Of a DNA stretch of 64,000 nucleotides, positions 46,971-59,876 are shown piece after piece. The stretch spans positions 1 to 64,000 of the forward strand of contig QJNS01000003.1 in NCBI GenBank assembly GCA_004154925.1. Reading direction: 5' to 3'. The stretch is from Monosporascus cannonballus (lineage: Eukaryota; Ascomycota; Sordariomycetes; Xylariales). The position numbers and the translations under genes are program-made. The notes beneath the pieces are model-generated. The model ran no database searches and was not told the origin of the DNA. It saw only the letters and a program-made list of their open reading frames with translations. The stretch's first letter is position 1; each line of letters starts with the position of its first letter.

Positions 46971-47757
46971 TGTGACGGCTAGGGGTTTAACCAACTATTA
47001 AACCTTAGTCGTACGGGTTTATGTTGGCAGGAGTATCGTGGGACTCTGTAGCAATAAATACAATAACGTATCACATCTCGTAATACCAAAGGTGTCTTGG
47101 CTAACGAATTGTTATTACAAGTTAAAGCTATCTAAACTATGGAAATAATAAACGTATATATCCTCGTTCTGGCTCAAGGTATTTAAGCGGCTCAAACCCT
47201 TAAGCCCGTTAAACCCTTTAAGCTCCTTTGCCGGCTTAAGGGGCTTAAGGTATTTGGCATTTTAAAACCTTTAAGCTGGTTACGTAACATCTTGGCGGCA
47301 GTTAGGTTTTATCTTTTTCGTAGGCCCGACCGTCCGCAAAAAAGCCAAAACCGTTAGGTCATAATACGATCTCCCCCCTTCCAGGATTTTTATCCCTAAA
47401 GATCAAATTATTTATTTGTTAATCCTAGTACGTAATCCTTTTTTTTCTTTATTTTCGTTATGTCGGATCGCGTAAAAAAGTTTTGTTTTCGTAAATATAT
47501 TAATGTTTTTATTTTTTCAAAACGTATTAATGGTTTTGGTTTTAAAATACTTTTTTGTTTTCGTTATAAAAGGAAAATATAAGGTATAAGATTATTCGGG
47601 GTTCCTTAAAATATAAGCGTTATATACATTACGGCAATTTCTGTAATATTTTCGGTCGTTTAAAAATTAAGTATCAAAAACTTTTAAATAACGAAAATCG
47701 TTTAGAACGTAGAAAAGAACAGGTTTGCGAAATATTACGAACGGCTGCCAACAAACT
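46971..47757 (-). mobile_element. 3' end of a minus-strand chromovirus (LTR, purine tract, part of the interior)
   Basis: 46971-47366 is a 396-bp LTR in reverse orientation, similar to the LTRs at 47758 and 62052. Read on the minus strand it is preceded by a purine tract GGAAGGGGGGAGATCG (47367-47382). The next 375 bp resemble, in reverse complement, the last part of the interior of the chromovirus at 47758-62455. The element is cut at 47757 by the start of that plus-strand copy. Its LTR and purine tract keep more G and C than the other copies, so it is less RIP-altered. The rest of this element is not in the window. Confidence 0.8.
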
Positions 47758-48172
47758 TGTTATGACCTAAAGGTCTTGGCCCTTCACGGACGGTCGGGCT
47801 CCCAGGGAAAACCAGCCCCGACCTATGTCAAGAAGTCACGTAACCGGCTCAATAGGCTCAAACGCTACTATTAGCTCAAGGACGTTAAGCTACTTAAGTT
47901 ATGGAAGGTTCAAAGGGGCTTAAGGGGATTTAATTAACTAAATACCTTTAAGCTAGTCCAAGTTACTTTAAGCCGGAATAAAATATATACGTTCGTTATT
48001 TCCAAAATCCAGATAACTTGAATTTATAATAATAATTCCATACTTAAAATATTTTTAATATTACGAAACGTAATACATTATTATATTTATTGCTTAATTT
48101 CTTACGATATTTCTATTAAGATAAACTCGTACGATTAAGGTTTAATAATTGGTTAAATTTTAAACCGTTATA
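47758..48172 (+). repeat. chromovirus 2 5' LTR
   Basis: 415 bp, starting TGTTATGACC and ending CCGTTATA. Its last third is closely related to the LTR of chromovirus 1; the first part differs, so the two are subfamilies. Confidence 0.85.
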
Positions 48173-51100
48173 CGTTATAAGTTTTTATTTAATAATACCG
48201 TTGGAGTTTAAGTAATATCGCCGATATTATATTTACCAGTAAGCAGCCCGAACAGCCCATTTACTAGGTCCTTAATAACCAGGATATTAAAATAAAATCC
48301 GAAGAGAAAAAGCTTGGCATTTTTCGTAAAGAAATTCTTCGACGCCTAGATGCTATAAATAAACGTATTCTTTAACTTAAGAAAAATAATAATAACTTTA
48401 CGACGTCCTTTTAAGCTATTTACGAGAAACTTAAAAAAAAGCTCCTAAAACCGGAGAGTCTTTTTAAACAAGTCAGGTTATTTAGCTAAATACCACCAAA
48501 AAATTAAAAAGAGTTTTTAAACCTTTCAAGTTAAAATTTTTAACGGAATTTCGATTAAGTTATATTTATTTTTAACTTAATGCCAAATATATTTTGAGTA
48601 TCTTTTATTCGATTTATTAAGTTTTATATATAAATAAAATTTATAATCGTATAATTTATTAAAAATATAGTTATTTGGATTAAATACGTAATAAAAGATA
48701 AGTTATTTTATTAATCGAAAAATAAAATCCGGAAGTAATGTAAATTTATAACGATTACAAATAATTTAAATAAATATTAACGAAAACATTTAAAATAATA
48801 AACGAAAAAATAAAAATCGAAATACAAATTTCGTAATTATAATAAAGAAAATCAATATTGAATTGCCGCAGTCCGCTAATTTAATTAATATCCAAAGTAT
48901 ATTGAGCATAAAAATATTAATAACTAAGTTTTTCGATAGCTTAAAAAATGAAAAAGTTTTTTTAAGTTTAATCGGCCTAATTATTTATTAAATTATATCG
49001 TTATAATAATTAAGATCGACGATCGATAATACGCCTGGCGTACTAAAAGTATTAAAGGAAAAAATAATACTAAATCTCGATATACGATTAATATTAACAT
49101 TTTTTAGCGCGGTAATACTTTTTATGGTACGAAACTAAGGTTTATAAAATTAAAAAATATTTATAAAAAGGATTAAAGCCAAATTAAATACATTAATGAT
49201 AATAAAATAGAATATAAGATAACGTAATATAAAATACCTAAAAAACCCCGTTAAGATAATTAAAAACCTATATCTAAAAATACTTTAAAGAAAATTAAAA
49301 AAAAGAAAAACACACTTGTTAACATAATTTAACCTAAGTATATATTACGTTTTTCACAACAAGAAATATAATAGAAAATACGAAAAACCAAAATCAAATT
49401 TAATAAATATCGCAAATATAATAAGAAATATTATAAAGATAATTACGCGAATATTAGAAGTAAATGAAAAGAATCTGTCCTGGAATCCCGAATTAATATA
49501 CCAAAATATATGCTATATATTATTAACAACCAGAATATCCCGATTACGAAAATTAAAAATAATCTATTTACGGAAGAATTACTTATATATATTATAAAAA
49601 ATTTACCTTTACAAACCGTATTGGAAATAATAAAAACAATAAATAATGATATCGATATTTTCGATCTATAACCCCAGAAAATATGTAATAATTGGCCGAA
49701 ACAAGAAATTAGCCTGAAAAAAGTAATGCTTACAAAAAAACCGTTTTTTATTATTTAAAATATAATTATTAAATACAAAAAAGTTAATTCACGATATAAT
49801 AAAAGAATATTGCTAAAAAGTTGTTTTAAATCTTTATTTTCAGTTAGCATTTACTATTAATGCTTATAAAAAAGATTATTAAGAAAAAATATAATAATTT
49901 ATAAGGAAATTCTGGAATAACAATTAATACGACGCATAATGAGATATAATTATAAATATAAAAAATAATTTATGTAATAAAAAACAATTATAGGAAAATT
50001 AAAAATAACTAAGATAATTCGAAGGAATAATACGTAAACAATACCGATAAATATAATACATTAACGCATTAAACGCAAAACTATAAATAAAATTCGAAAG
50101 ATTCTATTAAAACTTAGAAGAAAAACGTTATTTATAAAAAATCAATAAAATAACGAACACTAAAGAAATTAAAAGGAATTCTGAAAAAGGGTTTAAACGC
50201 GATAATAAAAGCCGTTAATAACTTTATTATTTTGGATATATAAATTAAAACGTACTAATATACCGGAATAACAGATGACGAAATTTTGGACGGAATTATA
50301 TTATATTAAATATAATTAATAAGCTTACATTATCATAAAAAATAAGTTAAAACCTTATATAACGGCAAATTCCGAAAGTTAGGAAATCGTTTATGACAAC
50401 GGAAATATTATATGCGAAATTAATTATTTTGAGATTTTTGTCCAAAAATAATGTTGAATAATTAATTTCGATATCGCTTTATTTAAAAATAAGGATATAA
50501 TTTTAAGATTATTATAAATATGCTAATATAAAATTTTGATTAATTAATGGATTATCTAAGTAAGGTTCGCCTTATATTTTATTATTAAATAGAAAATGAA
50601 AAGAATTAAATTCTGAATGTTTCATCGAAAATAGCGATCAATACAAGTATAAGAATATGATAAAAATCTTATTACTTAAAAAAGGATAAAACATAAAAAA
50701 GAAAATAGGTATTAAAGAACAATACAACGTATCGCTATTATTATTAAAACGAAATTAAAGTAACTAAATATTAACCGAAAATAATAATCTCAAAAATAAA
50801 AAAGAATCTAATTAATATATTACCGTATCATCATAAATTTAAATAGGTTTTTGAAAAGAAATTTAATAAAATATTATTAAAACATTACAAATAAAATTAT
50901 AAAATAATTTTTAAAAAAGGATTTTCGACTAAATTTTACTTTATTTATAATTTTAATAAAAACGAATTACGTATTTTCAAATATTATCTGGAAAACCTGG
51001 TATAGAAAAGATAAATTCGGGTTTCGAAATTATTAATAAATTACTCCATATTTTTCGTATCGAAACAAAAAAAATAATTGTAATTTATAATTAATAATTA

Positions 51101-52060
51101 ATATTTAAATAACATTATAATTAAAAATCGAATAGTAGTATTTTTGATTACCGGAATAAAAAACCGACTTTATAAAACTCAATAATTTATAATATTTGAT
51201 TTTAAAAACAAATATAACCTTATTAAAATTAAAAAAGAATATAAATAAAAAATAACTTCTAAAACGAAATACGAATTATTTAAATATTTAGTTACGCTAA
51301 TAGAACTTATAAACGTACTAATAACTTTTTAACGAATAATTTTTCATGTATTACGGAAATATCTCGATATTTTTATCGTATGCTGTTTCGACGGCATTAT
51401 TATCTTTTTAAAAACGGAAAAGCACATACAGGATACGTTTATAAAGTTCTTTACGTTTTGTAAAACGTAAGATTATTTATTAAAGTAAAAAGAATTAGTT
51501 TTACATATAAAAAGTAAAATATATAAGATATATTATTACTTTAAGATATAGCAGAATAAACCTTAAGAAAATCGTTATAATTATAAAATAACGAACGCTA
51601 ATTACGGTTAAAGAAATATAGGTATTTCTGGGATTTGGGAATTATTATAAACAATTTATTCCGAATTTTAGTAATATAATTATACTTTTAAGGAATTTTA
51701 TGAAAAAAATTCAAATAAATACCAGATTTAAAAAAAGCGTTTTAAGATACTAAGGATGCGATTATTAATAAGCTAATATCAATTATGTAAAATTTAAACT
51801 ATTTTATTAAATTAAAAACCGATATTTGGAATTACGTAATAAGCGTAATAATCGGATAACGAAATAATTAAGGTAAATTATACCTTATTATATTTTTGTA
51901 ATAAATTATAAAAGTTACATTTAATTACGATATTTTAAATAAGGAACCTATGGCTATTATTATGGCATTTTAAAATTTTAAATATTTCTTAAAGAGAAAT
52001 TTGCACCAGGTTAAAGTTTATATAAATTATTAAATTTTTACCCGATTTATTACGGCCAAA

Positions 52061-52365
52061 GAACTTATAAAACAATAATTTCGTTACGCGAAAAAATTGG
52101 CGAATTTCGATTTCGTTATTATTTATAAAAAGAGTTTAAAAAATAACAAAATCAATGTCTTAAATAAATTACCAGAATTTAAAAAAATTAATTAAAGTTA
52201 ACTATATAATTTTCGATATTATTATAAAAGATATTTATACTTATAATAGATTCTAATACTTTGGAAAGTACCTTTTAATGTGCACTAGAAAATGCAGCTA
52301 TATAATAACGGTTTTTTAAACAATTAAAAAATAAATAAAATAAAAATTCCAGAAAAACACTAGAA
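52061..52365 (+). repeat. tandem duplication inside chromovirus 2 (first copy)
   Basis: 305 bp starting GAACTTATAAAACAATAATT. The second copy starts with the same words at 52366, runs 25 bp to the nested element and resumes after it at 59882 for about 280 bp. Chromovirus 1 has only one copy of this region (from about 24205). Confidence 0.75.
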
Positions 52366-52390
52366 GAACTTATAAAACAATAATTTTATT

Positions 52391-52596
52391 TGTAAGATAA
52401 TGGACAGCTGTAAGCTGGGTGAGGTGATCTCCGACCAGTCATAAAGCAGATTCCAAGAAGTAAATATATTAGGTTATTTCCATCTGGCATTTCTTATTAG
52501 CTGCCAGATAATAAATTTATATTAATAAATGGGTCGGTAGCTGATTAATAGCTAATTGGTTATTAGTCTTATCCTTATAGAGGTTATATTTTTATA
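52391..52596 (-). repeat. nested gypsy 3' LTR
   Basis: 206 bp. The plus-strand text starts TGTAAGATAATGGACAGC. It differs from its partner mostly by transitions. Confidence 0.85.
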
Positions 52597-55500
52597 ATTA
52601 CTTCCCTTTTTTAAGCGATTAATCCTTAACAGTATTATTATTAACATGATATAACGTACTTTATAAATCTGGTGGCGTATATTTGTCGATAATTTACTGT
52701 TATATTATATTGTAAGTGGTTGTTATAGTTATTAATACGCATTATATTACGTAATTAATTATGTTCCGTTTAATTCCTTTTTATAATCCGTTTTTAACCT
52801 TACTTTATTTACCTTTTTTTTTCCCTTTCGCGTTTATATTTCTATTTTTTTTACGTACGCGTTCCGTTTAGTTTTTCTTTTTTCTTTATTTTCATTTCGC
52901 CTTCTCTGTTTATTCTGCGTATTATTTCTGTTCGTTATATCTTTTTTTCGTAAGAAGTTCTAAAAGAAATAATATTTTGATATTAAGAAAAATTAGCATT
53001 TCTTTTAACGTTATCCTTTTAACGTCGATAATAAAATAAATATTAGTTATATTACGGGCCGTAATAAACCGTATTATATTTATATAATATAACGTTATTT
53101 CGATTACCGTACAGTTTATCTTTAGGGTTCGGACGCCTTAAATTACATTATAATTAATTATTATTATAAAATTTTTCGTACGATAAGTAATTATTCTTAA
53201 TATTATTAATATCGTTATTTAATTTCCGTTTAGATTCCGATCGTTTTTAAAGGTGCCGCCTAAATAAATTTTTAATTCGATACCGATAATTAGAAGTTAA
53301 TCGACGAGCTCGAAAAGGTTCGTATTGCGGATACCCAATACAAACGTTCCGACGTAATTACGGTCGGTCGTCGATTCGACGTTTTTTGCGAAACTAAGTT
53401 TGCCTTTAACGTAATTATTATTAAGGAATATTATTTCCTTAATATAATTAAGGTCGATTTCCGATCGTCCGTTATGGTTACGGAAATCCAGTTTTAACGT
53501 CGTTTTATGGGTTTGCAAATTTAAATTTTTTTTATAAATGTTATGGTTTTTTTCTTATTATTCCGCAATTAATTTCCGATTAAGCATAATTTTAAAGTAT
53601 CTTTATAAATAAGGTGATTTTCGAAAACCGTCATACCGTTGTGTTCTTTGTTTATAAGCATTTTCCGTTTATCTTTTAATGTTTTAACGAAATTTTAATG
53701 CTTATTAAGAATTATAATTAGGAAACGGTTTTGCCCGGCAAGGTTATTACCAAACTTAAGTACGTTAAACGTTTTAAGAACGGCGCCTTATTTCCAATTA
53801 ATACCAAATTATATTCCGGTTATTTAGATTTTGCTTTTCGTAAAAAATGGGATATTTTTAAATTTTTTCCGGATCTTACGCCTAACAAATTTAATAAACG
53901 TATCCGTTTTTTATTATTATATATTTTCCGATTATTTTCAGATATTCCTATGTTAATATCCCTAATACGCCTATTAAAGGCTAATTAATATAAAGTTTAA
54001 TAATTAAACGCGAAATTTTATTCTTAAAATAAAAACTTAATTTTTTTTACGTTATTTATGGGTTTCCGGCTGGTATACGACAAAGTAATTATTTGCCAAA
54101 GGCTTAAAAATAGTTATATAATGTTATAGCTGCACCATACCATCACGCCACCAGGGCAAAAGATCGGTGGAATGATCGCAATTGTGGCAATCATCCTGGT
54201 GCTTACAGCTGCATATATACTCTGGAGCTCTTACGGGTGACCAGGCCGTAACATATAACTAAGTAATATTTTAATGTTAATATTTTTATTTTGCTTAAAA
54301 TTATTTTTTGTAATTTTTATGATTATTTAGTAATTAATTTCCGATCGGGCTACTATTGTTTTACGGTTTTTAGGTTATCCCATTTCTTATATACGTATTT
54401 AATTTTTTTCTCGTAACGTTATAATATCTTAGGCGCGTATTTCAAATACTTTTGGGGTTTTTACGTATTGTACTTGGCAGGCCAACCTTCTTATATAATT
54501 AAGTATTTACGTTACCCCCAGTTATTTCGGTAACGGATAATATCCTTTATTACTTATTTTTTTATTCCTTTATTAGGTCCGGTAACGTTATTTAAATGTC
54601 GCCCGGTTCCTGGTTATATTACGGTTCTAGTAAGGATATTAGAAATATATTATGTATCCGTTAATATTTAGGAAAAAGGATTACTTTATACGCTTAAGAA
54701 TTTACTTACTTTTTAATCGTAATTCGGATATAAATAAATACGAACCTTTTATTTTTAAACTTGAAATTCTTGGTTAGTAAATTTACTTATTACCTTAGTT
54801 AAAATTCTATGAGCGTGCAATATTAATTATAATACTTTTTCTGGATTACCGTTATTTTTTCTTAATATTTGTATATTATTCGACGAATAACCGTTATCTT
54901 TTTAAGGCGTTTTTTAATTTCTTATACATATTTCTTAAATTTTTATAAAAGGTATTTTATTATTTTTGGATAATATTTATATAAAGTTTCGAACGGAAAA
55001 CGGCCGGTAAATACGTTTTACGTATTATTATGTACGAATTCCGCATTTCGTAATAACTTTATCTAATTATTTTAATATTTATTAATATAATTACGGAAAT
55101 AATATTTTAAGATCTAATAAGTACGTTCCGTTTGTTTATCGGTTTGCGGATAGTAAGCGGTCGATATTTGCCGCTTTTTTTTTCGCTTTTTGCAAAATTC
55201 CGCCCAGAATTAGTTCGTTAGCAGTTTATTTTTATTGTTATCAATTCTGGCTGATGTACCGAATTTACATTTAACTTTGTCGTAAAGTAATCGGGCTAGT
55301 TCGGCTGCGGTTAAAGTTTTAATTATAGCAATAAATAGTTTTAATTTCGTAAAGCGGTCGATAATTACCAAAATTACGTCGTATTTTAACCCGTTTAAAT
55401 TTAGGCTTTTGGGAAATCCCGTAATAAAATCTAACGAGATTTTTTGAAAAGGTTGTTTAAGTAATGGCAGGGGCTGTAACTATCCATATGGTTTATGGCG

Positions 55501-58500
55501 TGGCTTTATTGTGCCCTGGCAGTTCGGATATTATTTAGTATATTTTCGAATATTGTTCGCCATATTTTCCCAGTGAAACTTTCTGGTTATTAATTTTAAC
55601 GTATGCATATATTCTATATATCTTACCATTGGATTATTATGGTATTGGTTAATTAGTTGCTTTCGTAAAACGCTTTACGATAAAATTACGAATTTACCCC
55701 GATAATATAAAACCTTATTTAAATTTAGAAAATATTTTTTTTATTTCGGCTTGGCGTCCAGTTATCCGTATTAACTCCATAATATTTAAGTCCTTAGTTT
55801 GTAGCTTTCGAACCTAATCGTAAAACTGTTGGAAAATTTTCGGCTAAAGTGCCGTTTTGTCTTTGGATAATTTTTTTGCCAAAGGACGTAAAACGTATTA
55901 ATTATAAATAATAACCTTAATATTAATTTCGTCTTTTTTAGATTTCTTAAAGTCTAATCGTAATGCGGTTGCAGTTTGCGGTTGTTATTATTTAACCATT
56001 AATCGTATTATTATTACGATTCGTACTTATATTGCTATTTATAAACGATGGATTTGGCAGATATATAATTCCTTGTTTTTTTTCGAAAGTTTTCTGCGAT
56101 TATATAACGAAAGTTTTCCGCTTTTTTTACGCGTATAATAGCTATTTAAGTTTCCGTTACCTAAAATCTATTTGGGAATTTTGCAATAAGCAAATTTTGC
56201 GTTATTTTTATAAGGCCTTTTGCCTTTTTATAATGCTTTAACTCGCGTTATATATTTGTAATTGTTTTCCGTACGTTTTCCGAACTATTATTCGTAAATC
56301 CGAGTTTTTTGGATAACGTGGAAATTACGTTTCTATATGCGATTTCTCCTAATATGTAATCCGGGCATTTAAATAGCCTATCTGCCGGGTTAACGGCATC
56401 CGGTCGGTATTAAATTTTAAAATTAAATTACGTAAAACGGTAAATTTATCGCGCTAATCTCCCCTTAAAGTTACGCGCCGGCGCCTTTATTATGTTCTTT
56501 AACGCTAAATGATCGGTAAATATTAGGAAAATCTTTTCCGTACCTTTAAGGTATTGCCGCTAATGTTTTAAGCTTTTTATAATCGCTAATAATTTTTGTT
56601 ACCTTATAACCTACCGTTTTTCGGTTGGATTTAGCTTTCGCGACCAATATGTAATTAGGCGTTAATGTTTTCCGTATTTCTGTGAAAATATTCCTGATAT
56701 AACGTTTATCGAGGCGTTTATTTTAACCTTAGTATTTTTTGGCGTTATTTTCATATCGGAGAATAATCGCCGATTAAAAGGTATTTTTTAAACTTCGGAA
56801 CGTTTTTTTAACTTTTTCGAATTACTTAAACTTTATTATTTTACCTTTGCCGTACGCCTTTTTTTTAAAAACCTAATAATAAGTTCTGTAATGCGCAAAT
56901 AATGGGCGATAAAATTCCGATAAAAATTCGCAAATCCTAGAAATATTTAAATATTATAAATTGATCTTGGTTTTGGTTACGTTTTAATAATATGGACCCG
57001 TCGGCGGTTTATTTCCAAGCCGTTAATATTAATTATAAATTTTAGGAATTTCTTTTGAAAAATTCGTACTTAAATATTTTGGCAAATAATTAATATTATA
57101 ACAGTTGTTTGTAAATTAATTGGAGATATTTTGCAAGCCTTTTTTCGTTATCCGAATAAATTATTATATTATTTAAATATATTACGTATATATAATTAAT
57201 TAATCTAGTTAATGTTTTATGTATATAGGTTTGAAACGTATCTGGCGTATTAGTAAGGCTAAATAACATAACCGTATATTCGAATTACCCGTATTGCGTT
57301 CGGAAAACGGTTTTTTATTAGTTACTTTTCTTAATTTTGATATGGTAATAAGTATTTTTAAAATTAGCTTTCGAAAATATCTTAGTTAACTTTAGGCGAT
57401 TTATTATTTTTGAGATTAAGGGTAAAGGGTATTAGTTTTTTATCATTACCTGATTTAGCCTTTTATAGTTAACGTATAATTAAAGATTATTATCCTTTTT
57501 AAGCACAACTAATATTGGTGCCTTTACGTCCGTTTTCGAATAACGTATCCGGCCTGCTTTTAGGTTTTTTTCGATACATTTTTCGAATATTTTTTAGGCC
57601 TCCGAAATAGGGTAAATTAGGCCGAATAAAGGCATTTTCCTTAGGATTAAGTTTATTATATATTTTGCCCTTAACAGTTAAAATATTTTTTTCGCTATTT
57701 TTTCGGAATATATTCGCCGGAAATTCTTTAGGTATGTAAGAAAGTCGGTTATTCTTTATTTTTACTATTTTTTAAATTCCGGGATATTTAATTTTTTTGG
57801 CTAAGTTTATTAAATTAACAGTATAAATATGCTTACCGGAAAATATTAGGTTTACAATTTTTTATTTATTAACCTTTTATAATAATCCGTATAATTATTA
57901 ATATATAATTATATCCCGCAGGACATTTAATTTATTTATTCCGGGTTTAAATAATACAAAATCGGGCGTTTTTCGATTATAGCGTATTATAAAATAAATT
58001 TGTTTAAATTTTCGTTTGTTTCCGTTATTATTTATTATGTTAATAGGAATTTCGTAAGCCTTATAATATTTGATATACGTGCCGTTAGCGCCGATAAAGG
58101 CTGGAATATTTATGGAAATTGGTTAAAGGTTAAGTTTTTTCGTTAATTTTCTATTTATAGTATTTATCTGTATTCCGATATTTATGTTTATTTATGTCGT
58201 TATATCCCTTATATTTCTTTTATTAAATGCTTTTTTATAAAAGGCGGCTTTATTTTGACAGTTTTGGAATTATTAGCTAAAGTAAACTGGATGTATACGT
58301 TTATTCCGGCGTTTTTTTAGGTTTACGTTTAAGGATTAATTTAATTTATCGTTATATATTGTGACGTTTTATATAGCTTTCGGAGGTCGGTTTCCGTATG
58401 GCCGGAATAATAAGGTTATCGTATTTCTTTTTAATTTGCAATTTATGTTTTTGTAATTTGGCTTTTTGTGGTTATAATATTTGAATAAGTTTTTATGAAA

Positions 58501-59670
58501 ATTAGGAGTGTTAAATTATACAGATTTATTCCGATCGGAATTAAATCGGCGATTATCTGCCTTTTGAATATAAGAACGCTTACGGTCCATATTGCTTTTA
58601 CGTGGCGTTTTTAATTTATTCTGGGGATCCTTTTTTCCGAAAACGTTAAAGTGGAATTATTTATTTTTGTTGGTACCTTTAGCGAAAAATAATCGGTTTT
58701 CATTTGTTTTTTTATGCGTCCTAGTAATGTTTTACGTTATTTATTATGTTATTAATTTGTAAAAGTAATTAAAAGCAAAACGTTTATTATCCCGATTATT
58801 TTCCAGATTAAAGGCATTTATAAATTTTATTTTATAAATTAAAAACTTTTATTTAACGTAAAAAGTTAACGGCAATTAATTATATTGTTGTCGTAATTGT
58901 ATAAATTGTTTTTTTGTATATCTTACCGAAAAAGCTAGGATTTGCGTAATTTTCCTTAATAAAAATCTATGAATCTTTTATTTTTAGGTTTTTTTTATAA
59001 TTAAAGTAATTAAGCGTAATATAATGTAATTGTTATGCGTTTGTAAAAAGAACGTTTATATGGCTTTTGGCCTATTAGATATAAATAAAGGCATTTTGCC
59101 TTGGCTTTTTGGCGTAAGTTTCCGTAATAGTTTTTATTTAATTTTTTTTAATTAACGCACGTTCGGAAAACTTTAAGTAATTATAATACGGTATTTATTT
59201 ATCGCCTTTGGGCCTTTATAACGATATTGTAATTAATTTATAAAGCTTTATTTTTTTAACTTATGTTATTACTTATTATTCGGCTAATGATTAAAGTAAT
59301 TCCGAATATTATTTGTTTTGTTAACGAATAAAATTTAAAATCTGGTTATTATTAAAGGGCTTAATTTTTTTTGCGTTAAATTCTGGGACGCGTTCGTTAT
59401 ATTACATCCGTTTTTCGATTATTCAGTTAACGGTTGTCGGGATACGTTCTTATTATATGTGTAAGAGGATTTAGGATTCCGGGGATTATGGTTTTTTGCC
59501 CATTAGGGTTCCGTTATAAGCTTTTTCGCCTATTCCTGTACCGTAATCGATCGTTCGTTAATTGGGTTCCGATCGGCGGTTTTTTCGATTAATAACTTAG
59601 GTTCGTTTTGTAGTCGGCGAGCTCTGTTTTTGGTAATTATTATATTATTTTCCATAATAGATGGAAAAAT

Positions 59671-59876
59671 TGTAAAATAATGAATAACTGTAAGCTAGAT
59701 AAGGTGATCTTTGATTAGTCGTAAAGCACATTTCAAAAAGTAAGTGTATTAGGTTATTTTTATCTGGCGTTTTTTATTAGCTGCCAAATGGTGGATTTAT
59801 ATTAGTAAGTAGGTCGGTGGCTGATCGGTGGCTGGTCGGCTACCAGCCTTATCCTTATAGGGGCTATATTCTTATA
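59671..59876 (-). repeat. nested gypsy 5' LTR
   Basis: 206 bp. The plus-strand text starts TGTAAAATAATGAATAACTG. The target duplication TTATT follows at 59877-59881. Confidence 0.85.

Larger units (their letters stand above)
52391..59876 (-). mobile_element. complete Ty3/gypsy retrotransposon, minus orientation, nested in chromovirus 2
   Basis: Two 206-bp LTRs (52391-52596 and 59671-59876) are flanked by TTATT duplications (52386-52390, 59877-59881). On the minus strand, pol domains run from right to left. A gag-like start Met lies about 15 bases after the 5' LTR (near 59655). The RT active site reads YLNNIIIYS (about 57175-57145; the two Asp have become Asn, as RIP would do). The integrase has STAYYPQTDKQTERT (about 55165-55115). 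A purine tract AAAAAAGGGAAG precedes the 3' LTR at 52597-52612. Interior frames are full of stops. The order RT then integrase makes it gypsy-type; a chromodomain was not identified. Confidence 0.85.
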
